DNA from: Ipomoea triloba
Lineage: Eukaryota > Streptophyta > Magnoliopsida > Solanales > Convolvulaceae
NCBI RefSeq assembly: GCF_003576645.1
Contig: NC_044917.1
Span: 18,967,033 to 19,031,032 of the forward strand
Length of the DNA: 64,000 nt
Reading direction: 5' to 3'
The notes below the pieces were generated by a model. That model ran no database searches. It was not told where the DNA came from and worked only from the letters and a program-made list of their open reading frames with translations. Made by a program: the position numbers and the translations under genes. This document shows positions 21,272 to 32,290 of this stretch, in pieces (the first letter of the stretch is position 1; each line of letters begins with the position of its first letter).

Positions 21272-21531
21272 CATGGCTTCAGTGTTGTCCTGTCCGAGGA
21301 TGAGCTTAAGCTCTCAAGAAATCTCTAGGATTTGTCTACGCTTACAAGGATAAATCTACCGCAATGGATACCACTCATACCTTTGAGTTCCTGTCTCTGA
21401 ATCCCACAACTGGGCTTTGGCCGGCATCTCAGTTTAGGAAAGATGTGATCATTGGAATGATTGATACCGGAATTTGGCCGAAAAGTCCAAGCTTCAAACA
21501 TGACGGCATGGCTGAAATTCCGAAAAGGTGA

Positions 21532-21728
21532 AAGGGGAGTCGTTGTTGGAGAGGCCGAAGGTGATGGCCGTGGAGTTTTTACCGTGGGTGAAGCTGATGC
21601 AACAGAACTTAGATTGTTTTTACAAAACAAAAAAAAATTAATTAATAAATCTTACATGTACACTCCATCTCATATGTTTTATTTTTAATAAAGCTTACAT
21701 GGACTACAAATCAGCAGGGAACTGGCAC
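21532..21728. other. Short unassigned segment after the subtilase fragment
   Basis: Homology to subtilase stops after the TGA. The next 90 bases (GTTGTTGGAGAGGCCGAAGG and on) are GC-richer and could be another gene fragment, but no family was recognised. An A-run and AT-rich DNA follow. Confidence 0.35.
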
Positions 21729-21925
21729 CATGTCATCAAGTAAACTGAGAAACCTATAAAAAGTTCTATGCGAAAAAACAATAATGGTTTATGGATCAAA
21801 ATATATGTTTTGAAAGATCAAGGTGCGGCATGAATAATCAGGAATGGTTCATGGTGCGGGATGACACTTTAGACTCTTTAGCCATAAATCTATAATCATC
21901 TTCTAGAAAAAGAGAAAAGGGCTTG
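21729..21925. repeat. Right arm of the inverted repeat pair
   Basis: Reverse-complement partner of 15311-15501 (contains GGAATGGTTCATGGTGCGGG). Together the arms delimit about 6.6 kb that includes the subtilase fragment and the copia element, or about 1.75 kb without the copia element. Confidence 0.65.
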
Positions 21926-22446
21926 AACCCTGCTTCATTACTCTATTATTGAGCTGCATCAATGCATCCTGGATCTTTATTCATAGCATCTACTAAGTTG
22001 CATCAACACGCTCCTATATTCCTATTCATCTATATATATATATATAATAATAGAAGTGATTGTCAAAATTTTCCTGCCCAAACTGGAGGGCGTTTTAGTA
22101 ATAACATAATTAATATAATTAATTAAAATAATTATTATTTTGTTAATAATATAATTAATATATCACCCTACTAATCAGCCAAATTTCCTAAACCACTCCC
22201 CATCCCCACCCCTCTTAATTTCTTACCTTTTTCACCTCTCTCCCTCTCTTCCTTAATTTCTATATAAACTTTTGTTTATAATCATAATCATTCTTATAAT
22301 AATTATATACATGCTTAATGCTGGAGGTTGCGGCACTCGGTGATGAAGAGCCTCGAAGAGAAACTAGGTTTTGAGCCTTGATCATAGTTTAGCCGCGTAT
22401 CAAAATTAACGGTAGGTTTAGCATCCAGGTAGTTTGATCGGATTAG

Positions 22447-22665
22447 ATGCGTTATTGCATGACTATATTTTCGAAACTTAATACTTCTTTTCGGCCAAAA
22501 GTTGTTGATATGAGTGCATTACGATTTATTTCAAATATTTCTACGGTTACTCCAAGTACAATTTCATATACTGAATCTGATTTTGAAGTTTCATTATCAT
22601 TGACGATGAAAGACCCCTCATGTGAATTATCTAGCTTTGAGTGGTGGTTATTCCTGCCCGTTTAA
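22447..22665 (+). other. Unassigned 72-codon open frame inside Helitron-like DNA
   Basis: The frame runs without a stop from ATG at 22447. No domain, signal peptide or membrane segment was recognised. The surrounding 22320-22800 is less AT-rich than its flanks. It could be a captured exon fragment; it may equally be chance. Confidence 0.2.
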
Positions 22666-22845
22666 AGCGATGACTTCTCTGATCTCTCTGTCTTCATTTT
22701 TCTGCTTTACTATCATTGTTCCAGAATTTAGAGTGCTACACAAGAAAATGTGTCGCTCACGGGTGATTGGAGAATGGGGAGTGGTTAACTTTCTGGCTTT
22801 CTACTGTGATATACATGACAAGATTTATGTTTATTTTTATCTCTA

Positions 22846-23058
22846 CTACTCTGCTATATCATTTTCGAAAGATTTGGGCTGCAACCCTATGTTTCATTGT
22901 GCAATTTGTATGTCTGCTACTCTGCTATATCATTTCCGAAAGATTTGGGCTGCAAACCTATGTTTCATTGTGCACTTTGTATGTCTGCTACTCTGCTATA
23001 TCATTTTCGAAAGATTGGTGCTGCAAATCTATGTTCGGTAGTGCAATTTGTATTTTTA
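22846..23058. repeat. 71-bp tandem repeat, three units
   Basis: Three copies of a unit starting CTACTCTGCTATATCATTTT and containing GAAAGATTTGGGCTGC. Since 71 is not a multiple of three, the same peptides (YSAISF, LLYHFRKI) appear in successive frames. Confidence 0.85.
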
Positions 23059-23159
23059 ACAGAAGGGAATGCAAAAATAGACGTACGAAAGAATGGACTA
23101 TGGATCGGATTACATTTTCATTAATACAGTTTGAATTTTTGAATAAAAATGAATAGGCA

Positions 23160-24371
23160 GCATGGGGTACGTAGTGTTGGCTAAGGAAAGGAAAGGAAGT
23201 GAAGTGAAATACTAGTGAACCGTACTCCTCCATCCACATCTAAAAAAAATGAAGTACTATTTTTACTCTTATTTTTAACAGCTTAAACATCTATTTAACG
23301 GGGAGGGGAATAAATAGCCACTTTTAAAATAATTGAGGGGATAAATTACTTACATAAATAACCCAGGGAGAAAAACTGTTATAAGTATACAGCTAGGAGT
23401 AAAAGAGTGTCATTTTCCCTAATAATAATCCAAAACTCTTAATAGAATTTTTCAAATATTAATAACAATATAATAGTAATAATAATTCAAAACTGCTAAT
23501 ATAAGTTCCTAATATTTTCAAAAAATAAAGTTCCTAATAAATCCGTTTATAAGGTAATTATAAATATAGAATTAAGAAAAATTAACAGGATTAATACAAG
23601 CTAATCAATTTCCTAATATAATTTTCTTATCATATTTTAATTAATTAATACTTTTCCTAATATATCTTACCTAAAAGGCTTCTTCCTTTTTTTAAATAAT
23701 AATTCATATGTTAATCCAGTTATTATGGTAACCTATATATATAGGTAATTATCATATACTATTTACCATCTAAATAACCCATGCTAATTACCAACCATAT
23801 TTAAATCTAAATTTATTATGGTAATTAAACATCGAGAATCCCTCCCCCGCCGATGATTTTATATTTTTTTACTTCGAATAATATCAATTACCCGTGCACT
23901 TCTTTTTGATTGCTTTTGAATAAAATCTTAAAAAGTATGGCAATTAAGGAATTAATAATTTTTTGTAATATAAACTTTATAATCAGTTAACGAAATTGAT
24001 AATACACATATTAAGTCCATAATTAAAGAAGATTTTAAAAATATTATAATTATTCCAATTCATAGATTATTACGTCCATAAAATTATGCAAATTATTCAA
24101 AGTCACAGATTATTACACATATAAAATTATGCTAATGTTTACTTTTGAATAAAATCTTAATAATTATGGTAATTAAGAAATTAATTCACACATTATACTT
24201 TTATTTACATTTTTTTATAATAGATTTTATCTAATCAATTAAAGAAATTAATGGTACACATATTACGAACATAATTTAAAAAAAATTAAATATATATACA
24301 CATATTAATATGGACATAATTAAAGGGAATTAAGCATACACATATTATGTCCATAATTAAACATATACATA
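23160..24371. other. AT-rich filler within the Helitron-like composite
   Basis: Very AT-rich with repeated TAATTAAGAAATTAAT and ACACATATTA(A/C)GTCCATAATTAA motifs. No gene seen. Confidence 0.5.
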
Positions 24372-25900
24372 TTAATTTGTACGCGCATTACGCGAATGGG
24401 TTAATGCCCAATGTTTATATTTAAATAAATATTTGAAAGTATATCAATACAAGATTATATAGGAGAAGTTTATACATGGGTAATTGAATGTCGGATTTTT
24501 TTATTTAAATATCTAACTCAAAGTATGTATATGAATCCAAGATAATATAGAAAATTCATTATAATTATTACTAAAATAAATGTTTGCAACTTTGTAAAAT
24601 TGATAGTCTAAAGATTTGGTCTAAAAATGATAATCTAAATAAATACTACTTTTAATTTAAATTTTCTAAGTGGTTCTTAATTCTCTTTTGAGTGACATTG
24701 TCATTGTCTTCATCTTTACTATTTGTTCTTTTCCTTTTTTTTTGGTAGTGTGTTATTTGCAATTCAGATATTGTTGGTAGCATAGATGACAACGTCATGC
24801 AATGAGATTATGATATAGGAGCTATGGACTTTCCTTTAGGTGTTCTGCTTGGGGTTCATTTGGTTCAACCATTATTGTTGAATGAGTTATTGTGGATAAA
24901 GAAATCTCTAGGTTAAGAAAAAAGATTAAATAAATTAATAAAAATTTGAAAATATAAAATATTATGTATTTCAAAGATATTAAAAGGTAGTTTCTCGCTT
25001 CAATTTGCTGGGTAATGATTATTTGAGTATTTTCATTGTCAACAAATCCCCCAAGTAGTTAATATGATTGGTTTTTCATGGTATTAAAGAAATAAATATG
25101 TATCATTTTTTGGTGTAACTACTAATTTATTTAATTCAATAAGAGTAAAATAGAGTGATTCCGCTTTAATTTGTTGGGTTATTATTTGAGTAATCTCTTT
25201 GTCAACCAATCCCCAAGTAGTTAATATAATTAGTTTCAAATTATTTTTAAAAAAAATTTCATAGTATTAATAAAATACTTGGTAACTAAATATATGACAT
25301 TATTTTGTACTATAACTTTGATATTTAATTACAAGATATTGTAAAAATAAGATAATGGACAATGTAATGAATATCAATTGATAAATTTGAATGTAAAGAA
25401 TCTTTGCATGAAAGAAAATAAAGACAATATAATTAATGAAATTATTTCTCTTATTTAATTTAATTTTTTGATAATGAATAATTTTTTCAATTAAAGTAGA
25501 CACATAATTCTAAATCAAATAAATACATATGTATCATTTTTTGTTGTAGCTACTAATTTATTTAATTTAATAAGAGTAAAATAGAGTGAGAAACTTAATT
25601 ATGTCAAATTTGATTGAGATGAGGTTCGAACCTAAGACCTTTCTTATAGAAATTAATGGTTAAGTTAAAAGTTAACGGAATGTGAACGGAGAAGAGAATA
25701 TTTAACAGAAAACTTAACGGATAATCATAAAAGTAAGGTTAAATTAGGTAATTTCTATTAATAATATTAATCTGAATTATTTTAACCATCTATTTGATTA
25801 AATAATTCATCTGAACCATCCATTTGATTAAATAATTTGACCGCCATTTTTTCTACCCATTTTAGGTCTAACTCTCTTTGGCTCTTATTAGTATAGTAGA
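24372..25900 (-). mobile_element. Nested minus-strand Helitron, nonautonomous
   Basis: On the minus strand it starts TCTACTATACTAATAAGAGCC at 25900, preceded by A, and ends near 24372 after a CGCG..CGCG hairpin (24382-24394) with the CTAG decayed. About 430 bases of it (24405-24840) match 31845-32280, a second family member. No Rep-helicase is encoded. Confidence 0.5.
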
Positions 25901-27240
25901 TTCAGTTACATGCATGGATGTCATAATTATCATAATATTACTTAAAAATAATATATACTCCTTAATTACCATAATAAAACGACCTTATTTATACTGGAAT
26001 TAATTATAATTTTTCAGGTCTGAGGATCCTCTGAACTTTGTATGCTCTTATCTTTTTTAATATAATTGATATTTTACTCAAAAAATTATAAATTTTCATG
26101 CCCATATAAAAAATTAAACATATAATTTTTAAGTAAATATATTAAACACTAATATACAAATCTTATAATTTCAAATAAATGTACACTTTCAAATATTAGA
26201 ATTGTTTATAATTTCATCATTAATTATATTATTTAAATATATAATAAAAAATTGTTTTCATGCATCGCATATATAATAACAGAAGTATCTGGCTAATTTT
26301 TTCCGCCCAAACTCAACGACAATTTATTCATATTAACAGCATTAGATAAAATTGTCATTTCACTTTAATATTTAAAGACCTTAAATAAATAATTGGACTT
26401 TCCTAATTAACCACAATTACTAATAATTAACTTTAATATTAAAGGAAATGTTAATCTCAATTACCATTATATAATAATGAAACACATGCATAATGTTATA
26501 CCAATATAATAATAATGAATTAATGATAATAAAGGCATAATAGCCAATTATGCACGAAATGTATGCATATAGTCTTGAAAACTAAAACATTTACCAAGAA
26601 AATGGTAACAATATGCAATAAACACCTATTCAATGAAATATAATTCAGCTTGCTTCTCTTTTTGTGATGACTTTTGAATTTTGATACTGATATATGCAGC
26701 ACTGATCGGTTTGAGGGTTATTAAAAGGGTATACCCATGAATGATGAGGAATATGCTTTTGAAAATGTTAATAAGTAAATGTGATATGGTGAAAAAGAAT
26801 ATAGATATGAAAGTATAATTGCACAGATATTAGTATAATTGTCTTTATGGTAATTAAACTAAACATGGGTAGTTGGATTTATTTTTATAATAATTTCAAT
26901 AAAATTATTTTTTATTTTTTCCCATATTTATTTTAGTAATAATATAATTACATAAATTATATTACATATTTATTTTTTAAAAAATAATTGCAGACAAACG
27001 AGTAATATATTTTTCAATTAATTGAGTGATACTTTTACACTAATATTTTAATAGAATAAATGCACACTTTCAAATATTAAAATTGTTTATAATTTAATTT
27101 TTAATTTTATTATCTAAATATATAATAGAATAAATGTAAACTTTCAAATATTAAAATTGTTTATAATTTAATCTTTAATTTTATTATCTAAGTATATGAT
27201 AAAAACATTTTATCCGTGCATCGCACGGGTAATTTACTAG

Positions 27241-28366
27241 TATAGATAGCAATATACTCGTACTTGAAGAATGCAGAGATTTTCCCTAGGCCCCTAGTAT
27301 AGAGGACAATAACTCAAGCTCAATTTTAAATGTTACCTTAAGCTTGAGCAATTGTCCATCCGACAAGCTTTATTTACCTGAATATGATCTATACTAAGGA
27401 CTTGGCGAAAATCTCATATTTTGAATCACATGCAAAAGTCTAACAAGCTTTATTTACCTCAACATGTTCTATACCAGGGGCCTAGAGAAAATCTCATTGT
27501 TCTATACTAAGAGCCTATAGAAGATCTCATTGAGTTTGATTTTTGAATCGCATGCAGAAGGTCCCGACCTCATCGCTCAGGACCTAACCGACAACCAGAC
27601 CAAGTCTAGACACCTAACAACATGCATGCGACCTGGACAACTAGACAAAGTCTTGACAACTAACAGCATGCTTGGTAGATTGCAAGTATAATTCAAGCCT
27701 AATTCTTTGACATGCACAATTAATTCTTTGACATGCCCAATTTCATTGTTTAGTTAAAAGGGAATTGCAAATGAAATTAGAATTCATAACCCTCATCATG
27801 AATTCGAATTCAGCAGTCGGAAAAAAATGAAATTTACCAACTATTATTATTATTACAGAGTATTATTATTAAAACATAAGAACATTTTAATTTTTGTATC
27901 ACTTCTTCCATCACATTCTCAATAATTTTATTCTTCCATACCAAACCACTTCATATGTAATTTTTCTTCCTTCACATTCCCAATAATTTTAATATTTTAT
28001 TCTTCCATACCAAACCACTTCATATGTAATTTTGGTTTTTATTCCAACTACTACTACTAGCATTTTAGTCATTATGTCGCTTCTTACCTTTCAATTCCAT
28101 GTACTCCTATTCCTGCACACAAAACAATTCGATTTCAATTCCTACTTTATTCATTGAATTGCAATTTCCACCGAATTACAATTCTTTTCCCCCCTAATTC
28201 CCTCTTCCAAACCAAAGACCCTGTAATACCAAACTATGCTCTAAAAGTATGAAATGGGGAACACTTTTAACTGTTACAAAAAAACAGGAGATGCCAGTAT
28301 TCTAGTCAAGAAATACTGGTTTCAGACTTCATAAACCAGAAATTTGATTAAATAATACGGAGTACA
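27241..28366. other. Intergenic DNA with small local duplications
   Basis: No gene recognised. A block with ACAAGCTTTATTTACCT and CTATACTA(A/G)G is repeated two to three times (27360-27530). A unit of about 60 bases containing ATTCTTCCATACCAAACCAC is duplicated at 27930-27967 and 27995-28030. The interior 27770-28220 has GAATTGCAA/TTGCAATTC motifs that suggest a MITE, but ends could not be fixed. Confidence 0.45.
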
Positions 28367-28545
28367 TTTTTTTTTTTTGAAAATAAACTTATCATTCAAC
28401 ATAAGAGAATCAAACAACACCAGAAAGAAACCGGCTAGAATCCAAAAACTCAACAGGACAGGACCCCCCTCAGTATTACAAGAAGCATGATATGCAACTG
28501 TATGAGCAGCAATATTGCTACTTGCTTAGCGAAAACAAAACAAGC
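28367..28545 (-). mobile_element. 5'-truncated L1 LINE tail
   Basis: On the minus strand a degenerate RNase H C-terminus (AAHTVAYHASC, compare family AAHxLAxxA) is followed by about 100 bases of 3' UTR and a poly-A run (the T-run 28367-28378). The last bases before the tail are TTTTC. It lies some 270 bases beyond the CCT4 stop codon and could overlap that gene's 3' transcript. Confidence 0.55.
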
Positions 28546-28813
28546 ATACATTAAATATGTAATGAATAAATAGGCATAAATAATACATAAATCGCACAGC
28601 TAAATAACTAATTCAAAGCTGTATGAATATCAGAACCATACATTAAAACTAACACACTCAACCAAGTGAAAGATTCTAGGAAGCAACTATGTAAAATTAA
28701 GCACCGATTTCAAGTTCAACAAAGAAACATTTAAAAGTTGAACACACAAGTAATAATAGAAAGACACCAGAAAAACTTATCTCTTTGACCACCACTTTCA
28801 AGTACAATCCTAT

Positions 28814-30433
28814 CTACCTCACAGTAACAATATCATCGATTTTCAAAATCATTCGCACACATTCAGTGGCCAAGGTAATTGCACTTGTGCTCACAAGGAG
28901 TGGCTGCACTACATTCTCCTCCAAAATGTTAGTGATCTGCCCCTTCCTCACATTGATCCCAGCATTGATCTCACCCTGTGCATGCCTATTCCTTAACTCA
29001 GTCACAATAGTTATAGGGTTCAGTCCAGCATTCTCAGCTAATGTATAAGGAATAACCTCAAGAGCTTCAGCAAATGATTTCACACAGTAACCCTCCATCC
29101 CTTGTAAAACCTTTGCCCATGCACCCAACTGTCTTGAAAGCTCTATCTCTGGTGCCCCACCACCTGCAATCAAGAATCTCTTATTCACCAAACATCTAAC
29201 AACACACAAGGCATCATGCAAACTCCTCTCAGCTTCATCAATAACCAACTGATTGGACCCTCGAACCAGCACAGATGCAGTTCTACCCATATCCTGAATT
29301 CCAGTAATCTTCACAATCTTCCCACCATCTCCAAGTGATACCTCCTCAACCAAATCTGCATGTCCTAGTTTCTCTGCCCTGAAATGCTCAACATTTGCAA
29401 TGGGCAAGCAATTCAAAGTCTTTGTGATGAACTCAATCTCATCTCTCTCGACATCTTTAATCACCATGATCTTTGCCTTAGACAGATAATGCAGTGACAA
29501 ATCTGTAACTGCATCCCTCAAAATACTCTTCTGAATCAATAAAACATTACATCCAGTAGCCTTAATCTTCTTAATGATCCCCAAAATGTAGTTCCTCTCT
29601 TCCTTCAAAATCCTATCCATCTGAGTATAGTCCGAAATCACAATACTCTGCTCAATATCAGTCTTAGGAGGAGAAATTTGAAACTGAATCACAGCAATCT
29701 TAGCTTTCTCAACTCGAGTCAGGCCACCTGAGGCGTGACTCACTTTCTTATCGAAGACCAAACCCTTTACCATCTCAGTATCATCAACCGTACCACCCAA
29801 TTTCTTCACAATCTTAATATCTCTTAAATCTACAAGGTCTGGTTTTGCAGGGTCAACAACAGAAAGCACAGAATCAACAGCTAATGGAGCTAAAAGAGTT
29901 GAATACTGAGACACTACCTTACTGTTCAGTGCAGTACTGGCCGATTTGATAAGCGAATCGCGGTCAGAGAGCTCAACAGGAATCGCCATAGCGGTAAGGA
30001 CCTCAACAGCCTTGATAGAAGCCTTATGGAGCGATTCCGAGACAATAGTAGGATGGATACCTGCTGAAAGAAGGGATAGGCATTGCTTTAGGAGAGCACC
30101 AGCAATGACGACGACGGTGGTAGTGCCGTCACCCGCGACGACGTCCTGCGATTTGGAGAGCTCAACGAGGAACTTCGCGGCAGGTTGGAGGACTTCCATC
30201 TTGTTAAGGATGGTGGCGCCGTCGTTGGTGATGATGACCTCGCCATTGGCCGTGGAGATCATCTTGTCCATTCCTTTGGGGCCAAGACTAGTCCGGACGG
30301 CATCGGCCACCGCACGAGCAGCCGCGATGTTGGCCATGCGGATATCGTCCTTGCGCTTGTTGTCCACGAAGGTTTCCGTCTTCGATGAGGAACCGGCGGC
30401 GACTGGGGCGGCGACTACTGCTGGTGATGCCAT
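28814..30433 (-). CDS. CCT4: T-complex protein 1 subunit delta (CCT4), 539 aa
   Basis: CCT4 is one of eight subunits of the cytosolic group II chaperonin ring, which folds actin, tubulin and other proteins using ATP. The frame is complete and uninterrupted. TCP-1 signatures are present: [13 protein letters not shown] (residues 47-59), ITNDGATIL (68-76) and [13 protein letters not shown] (96-108), with the GDGTT nucleotide site. The late [13 protein letters not shown] and the terminal [12 protein letters not shown] are also typical, and 539 residues is the normal family length. The start chosen is [10 protein letters not shown]: the frame stays open for 89 codons upstream, but that stretch has no chaperonin similarity. 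The delta assignment rests on overall resemblance (for example [11 protein letters not shown] and SKSQD), recalled and not searched. Upstream lies a telo-box. Confidence 0.95.
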   Translation of the reverse strand: MASPAVVAAPVAAGSSSKTETFVDNKRKDDIRMANIAAARAVADAVRTSLGPKGMDKMISTANGEVIITNDGATILNKMEVLQPAAKFLVELSKSQDVVAGDGTTTVVVIAGALLKQCLSLLSAGIHPTIVSESLHKASIKAVEVLTAMAIPVELSDRDSLIKSASTALNSKVVSQYSTLLAPLAVDSVLSVVDPAKPDLVDLRDIKIVKKLGGTVDDTEMVKGLVFDKKVSHASGGLTRVEKAKIAVIQFQISPPKTDIEQSIVISDYTQMDRILKEERNYILGIIKKIKATGCNVLLIQKSILRDAVTDLSLHYLSKAKIMVIKDVERDEIEFITKTLNCLPIANVEHFRAEKLGHADLVEEVSLGDGGKIVKITGIQDMGRTASVLVRGSNQLVIDEAERSLHDALCVVRCLVNKRFLIAGGGAPEIELSRQLGAWAKVLQGMEGYCVKSFAEALEVIPYTLAENAGLNPITIVTELRNRHAQGEINAGINVRKGQITNILEENVVQPLLVSTSAITLATECVRMILKIDDIVTVR

Positions 30434-30734
30434 TGTAGATCGAGAAACTTCTGATCTCAAACTTGAGAGAGAGTGATAGTGGGAAAATGAGGCAGAAGTG
30501 CAAAACCCTAGCACGGACAAAAGTCGAAGACAATCTAGAAATTGAAATTTCGGTGGAGAGATTTCGAATTTTCGAGAGAATTGGTAGAGGATTAATGAAG
30601 TTTTGAAATCATACTTTGGCCCCGAAATTTCTTTGCAAATATCAAACGTCATCCTATAATATTCAAACATGTGAGTAACTTTTCTGTGAAACTGTTTCAT
30701 AGATTATTATCTCATACTCCTCTATTAATGCTAA
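30434..30734 (-). promoter_or_regulatory. CCT4 promoter and 5' leader region
   Basis: Only about 300 bases separate the CCT4 start from the Helitron end at 30735. The leader is pyrimidine-rich (CTATCACTCTCTCTC). A telo-box (AAACCCTAG on the plus strand, 30503-30511) lies about 70 bases before the ATG. Telo-boxes are common near the start sites of plant translation and growth-related genes. No clear TATA box was found. Confidence 0.5.
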
Positions 30735-30965
30735 CTAGTTTTTTCATCTGCATTGCATGAATAAAATTAAACATGACCTCAATTCGTTGAAACTGAATTG
30801 TGCACGGTTAGAACCAATTCGAAATCGGAACCGACTATACAGTTCCAGTACCAGTTTAAGGAAATCTAGACTTGAAACCGGACGGTTCCAATTCCAGAAC
30901 CGTTAAAAAAATAGATTACACATTATATGGACACTAGTGCACTGGAGCAGTGCCTAGCCACTGTC

Positions 30966-31004
<39 letters not shown>

Positions 31005-32290
31005 CCATGTGCAAACTCTCGCCCAACAAAGAAATGAGAATGATTGGCAGCCGTTCACTTGTCCAGATCAACAGATCAAATTTAACTTTTAAAAAAATGG
31101 CGCGGTGGCGTTTTTATAAATAACTCGAACTTTGGTGCAAATAATTGTGTTATAAGTGTAAGTAGCTGGTGCACATTTGCAAGTAAAAAGTGTAAGTAAA
31201 ATCACTTAAAGTGCACATATTTTCACTTACAAGTACAAGTAATTTACTTTGTTAACATTCATGGACCTAGGTGACCTAATTATAATGTTAGGTACAACTA
31301 ATTATAACATTAGGTGCACTTAATATTGATGGTTAGTGTACATTTTACTTTCACCTTTATATTTTACTTACACTTGTAATACAATTTACTTGCACTTATG
31401 TTCACTATATAGAACTGCTACTTGCACTTGTAATAAATTTTATTTGTACTCGTAATACATTTTACTTTCACTTAGGTTCACTATATAAAACTGCTACTTG
31501 CACTTAAAATACATTTTACTTGCACTTCGATGTTCAATTATTTACGAAAATAGCACCGCATTTTTAAAAAAAAAAATATCAATGTTTCTATCCGTTAGAT
31601 CTGCACACGTGGACGGATGACATGCGTTCTCATTTCTTTCATGGACGAGTGGTTCGCACCTGAACACGCACGCGCGCGCGCACACCTCGTATATATTAAT
31701 TGATTTGCAACATCTTAGGCTTTCACTTTTGGTACATCTTAGGTACACATTGGAGAATTAAAAGAATTATATACACGGTTTGAATCGGTGGTTCTAACCG
31801 GAACTGTAGGTTCGTGAACCGGAATCGGATCGTGATCATGACTAAATGAGATAATGCCTAATGTTTATTTTTAAATAAATACTTCAAAGTATATCAATGC
31901 AAGATTATATATGAGATGTTCATGCATATAAATTGAATGTTGAATTTGTTTATTTAAATCGATAATTCAAAATATATGAATACAAGATAATATATGAGAA
32001 ATTGATTATAATTGTCATTAAAATAAATGTTTACAATTTTGTAAAAACGCTAGTCTAAATACTTAGTCTAAAAATGATGGTCTAATTAAATACTACTTTT
32101 GGTTTGAATTTCTCTAAGTCCTTTTAATGTTCTTTCGAATAGCATTGTCATAGTCTTCATCTTCAGTACTTTTTTGTGTAATGTGTTATGTGTAATTGGG
32201 CTACTGATGGTAGTATAGAGGACAATGTCATGCAATGAGATTATAGTGTAGGAAGCTATGGATTTGCCCCGTGTTTGCGTATATTACTGG
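30735..32290 (-). mobile_element. Minus-strand Helitron copy, interrupted by an hAT-like insertion
   Basis: CTAG at 30735-30738 with a weak GCATTGCATG hairpin marks the 3' end on the minus strand. The body resumes at about 31847 and matches 24405-24840 to about 32280. The interruption is flanked by TGAATAAA (30758-30765) and TGACTAAA (31839-31846), a likely 8-bp target duplication with one change. The 5' end was not found. Confidence 0.5.
30766..31838. mobile_element. hAT-like insertion containing a further MITE
   Basis: Both ends are rich in CGGTTC and GGAACCG motifs (30800-30905 and 31780-31835), as in other hAT-like copies here. Within it, 31005-31660 has inverted ends of about 70 bases (AAAGAAATGAGAA and CGTTCTCATTTCTTT). 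A core of repeated TACTTGCACTTGTAAT motifs lies between them. A TA microsatellite sits at 30966-31000. Confidence 0.5.

Larger units (their letters stand above)
16074..21531 (+). pseudogene. Subtilisin-like serine protease (SBT) 5' fragment, split by a copia element
   Basis: The left part (about 16134-16403) encodes a hydrophobic signal peptide (VVLPFLLMLFLF) and the start of the inhibitor propeptide (STHIVHMDKSHMP.AFSTHHQWYSS). After the retrotransposon, 21272-21531 continues with [13 protein letters not shown], then [14 protein letters not shown] and [11 protein letters not shown]. That last motif holds the catalytic Asp (codon 21463-21465) of the peptidase S8 domain. Plant subtilases are secreted proteases of 700-800 residues; only the first 140 or so are represented and the His and Ser active-site regions are absent. 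Lesions: no in-frame ATG before the signal peptide, a one-base deletion near 16339, a frameshift and TAG near 21316-21332, and TGA at 21529-21531 where the family has Trp. The gene was very likely dead or partial apart from the insertion. Confidence 0.85.
22029..27240 (+). mobile_element. Helitron-like composite, nested copies
   Basis: The right end has the Helitron hallmark: hairpin CCGTGC-ATC-GCACGG (27214-27228), then GTAATTTA and CTAG at 27237-27240, followed by T. The left boundary A|TC at 22028-22030 precedes ATAATAGAAGTG and TTTTCCTGCCCAAACT. A second similar 5' sequence (ATAATAACAGAAGT..TTCCGCCCAAACT) begins near 26269, just where a truncated 3' end (CATGCATCGCA) stops. So at least two copies are stacked, 22029 to about 26268 and about 26269 to 27240. 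A minus-strand copy lies inside. No Rep-helicase frame is present, so all are nonautonomous. Confidence 0.5.

Noticed and set aside
22622..23156. Overlapping 129-139-codon frames with repeated YSAISF-type peptides
   Set aside because: Produced by a 71-bp tandem repeat read in shifting frames.
25620..25645. GAGGTTCGAACCTAAGACC resembling a tRNA B box
   Set aside because: The GTTCGAAC core is palindromic, but no A box, acceptor stem or SINE tail is visible around it.
30434..30700. N-terminal extension of the CCT4 frame by 89 codons
   Set aside because: No chaperonin similarity; the DNA has a pyrimidine-rich leader and telo-box, and the MASPAVV start gives the normal family length.
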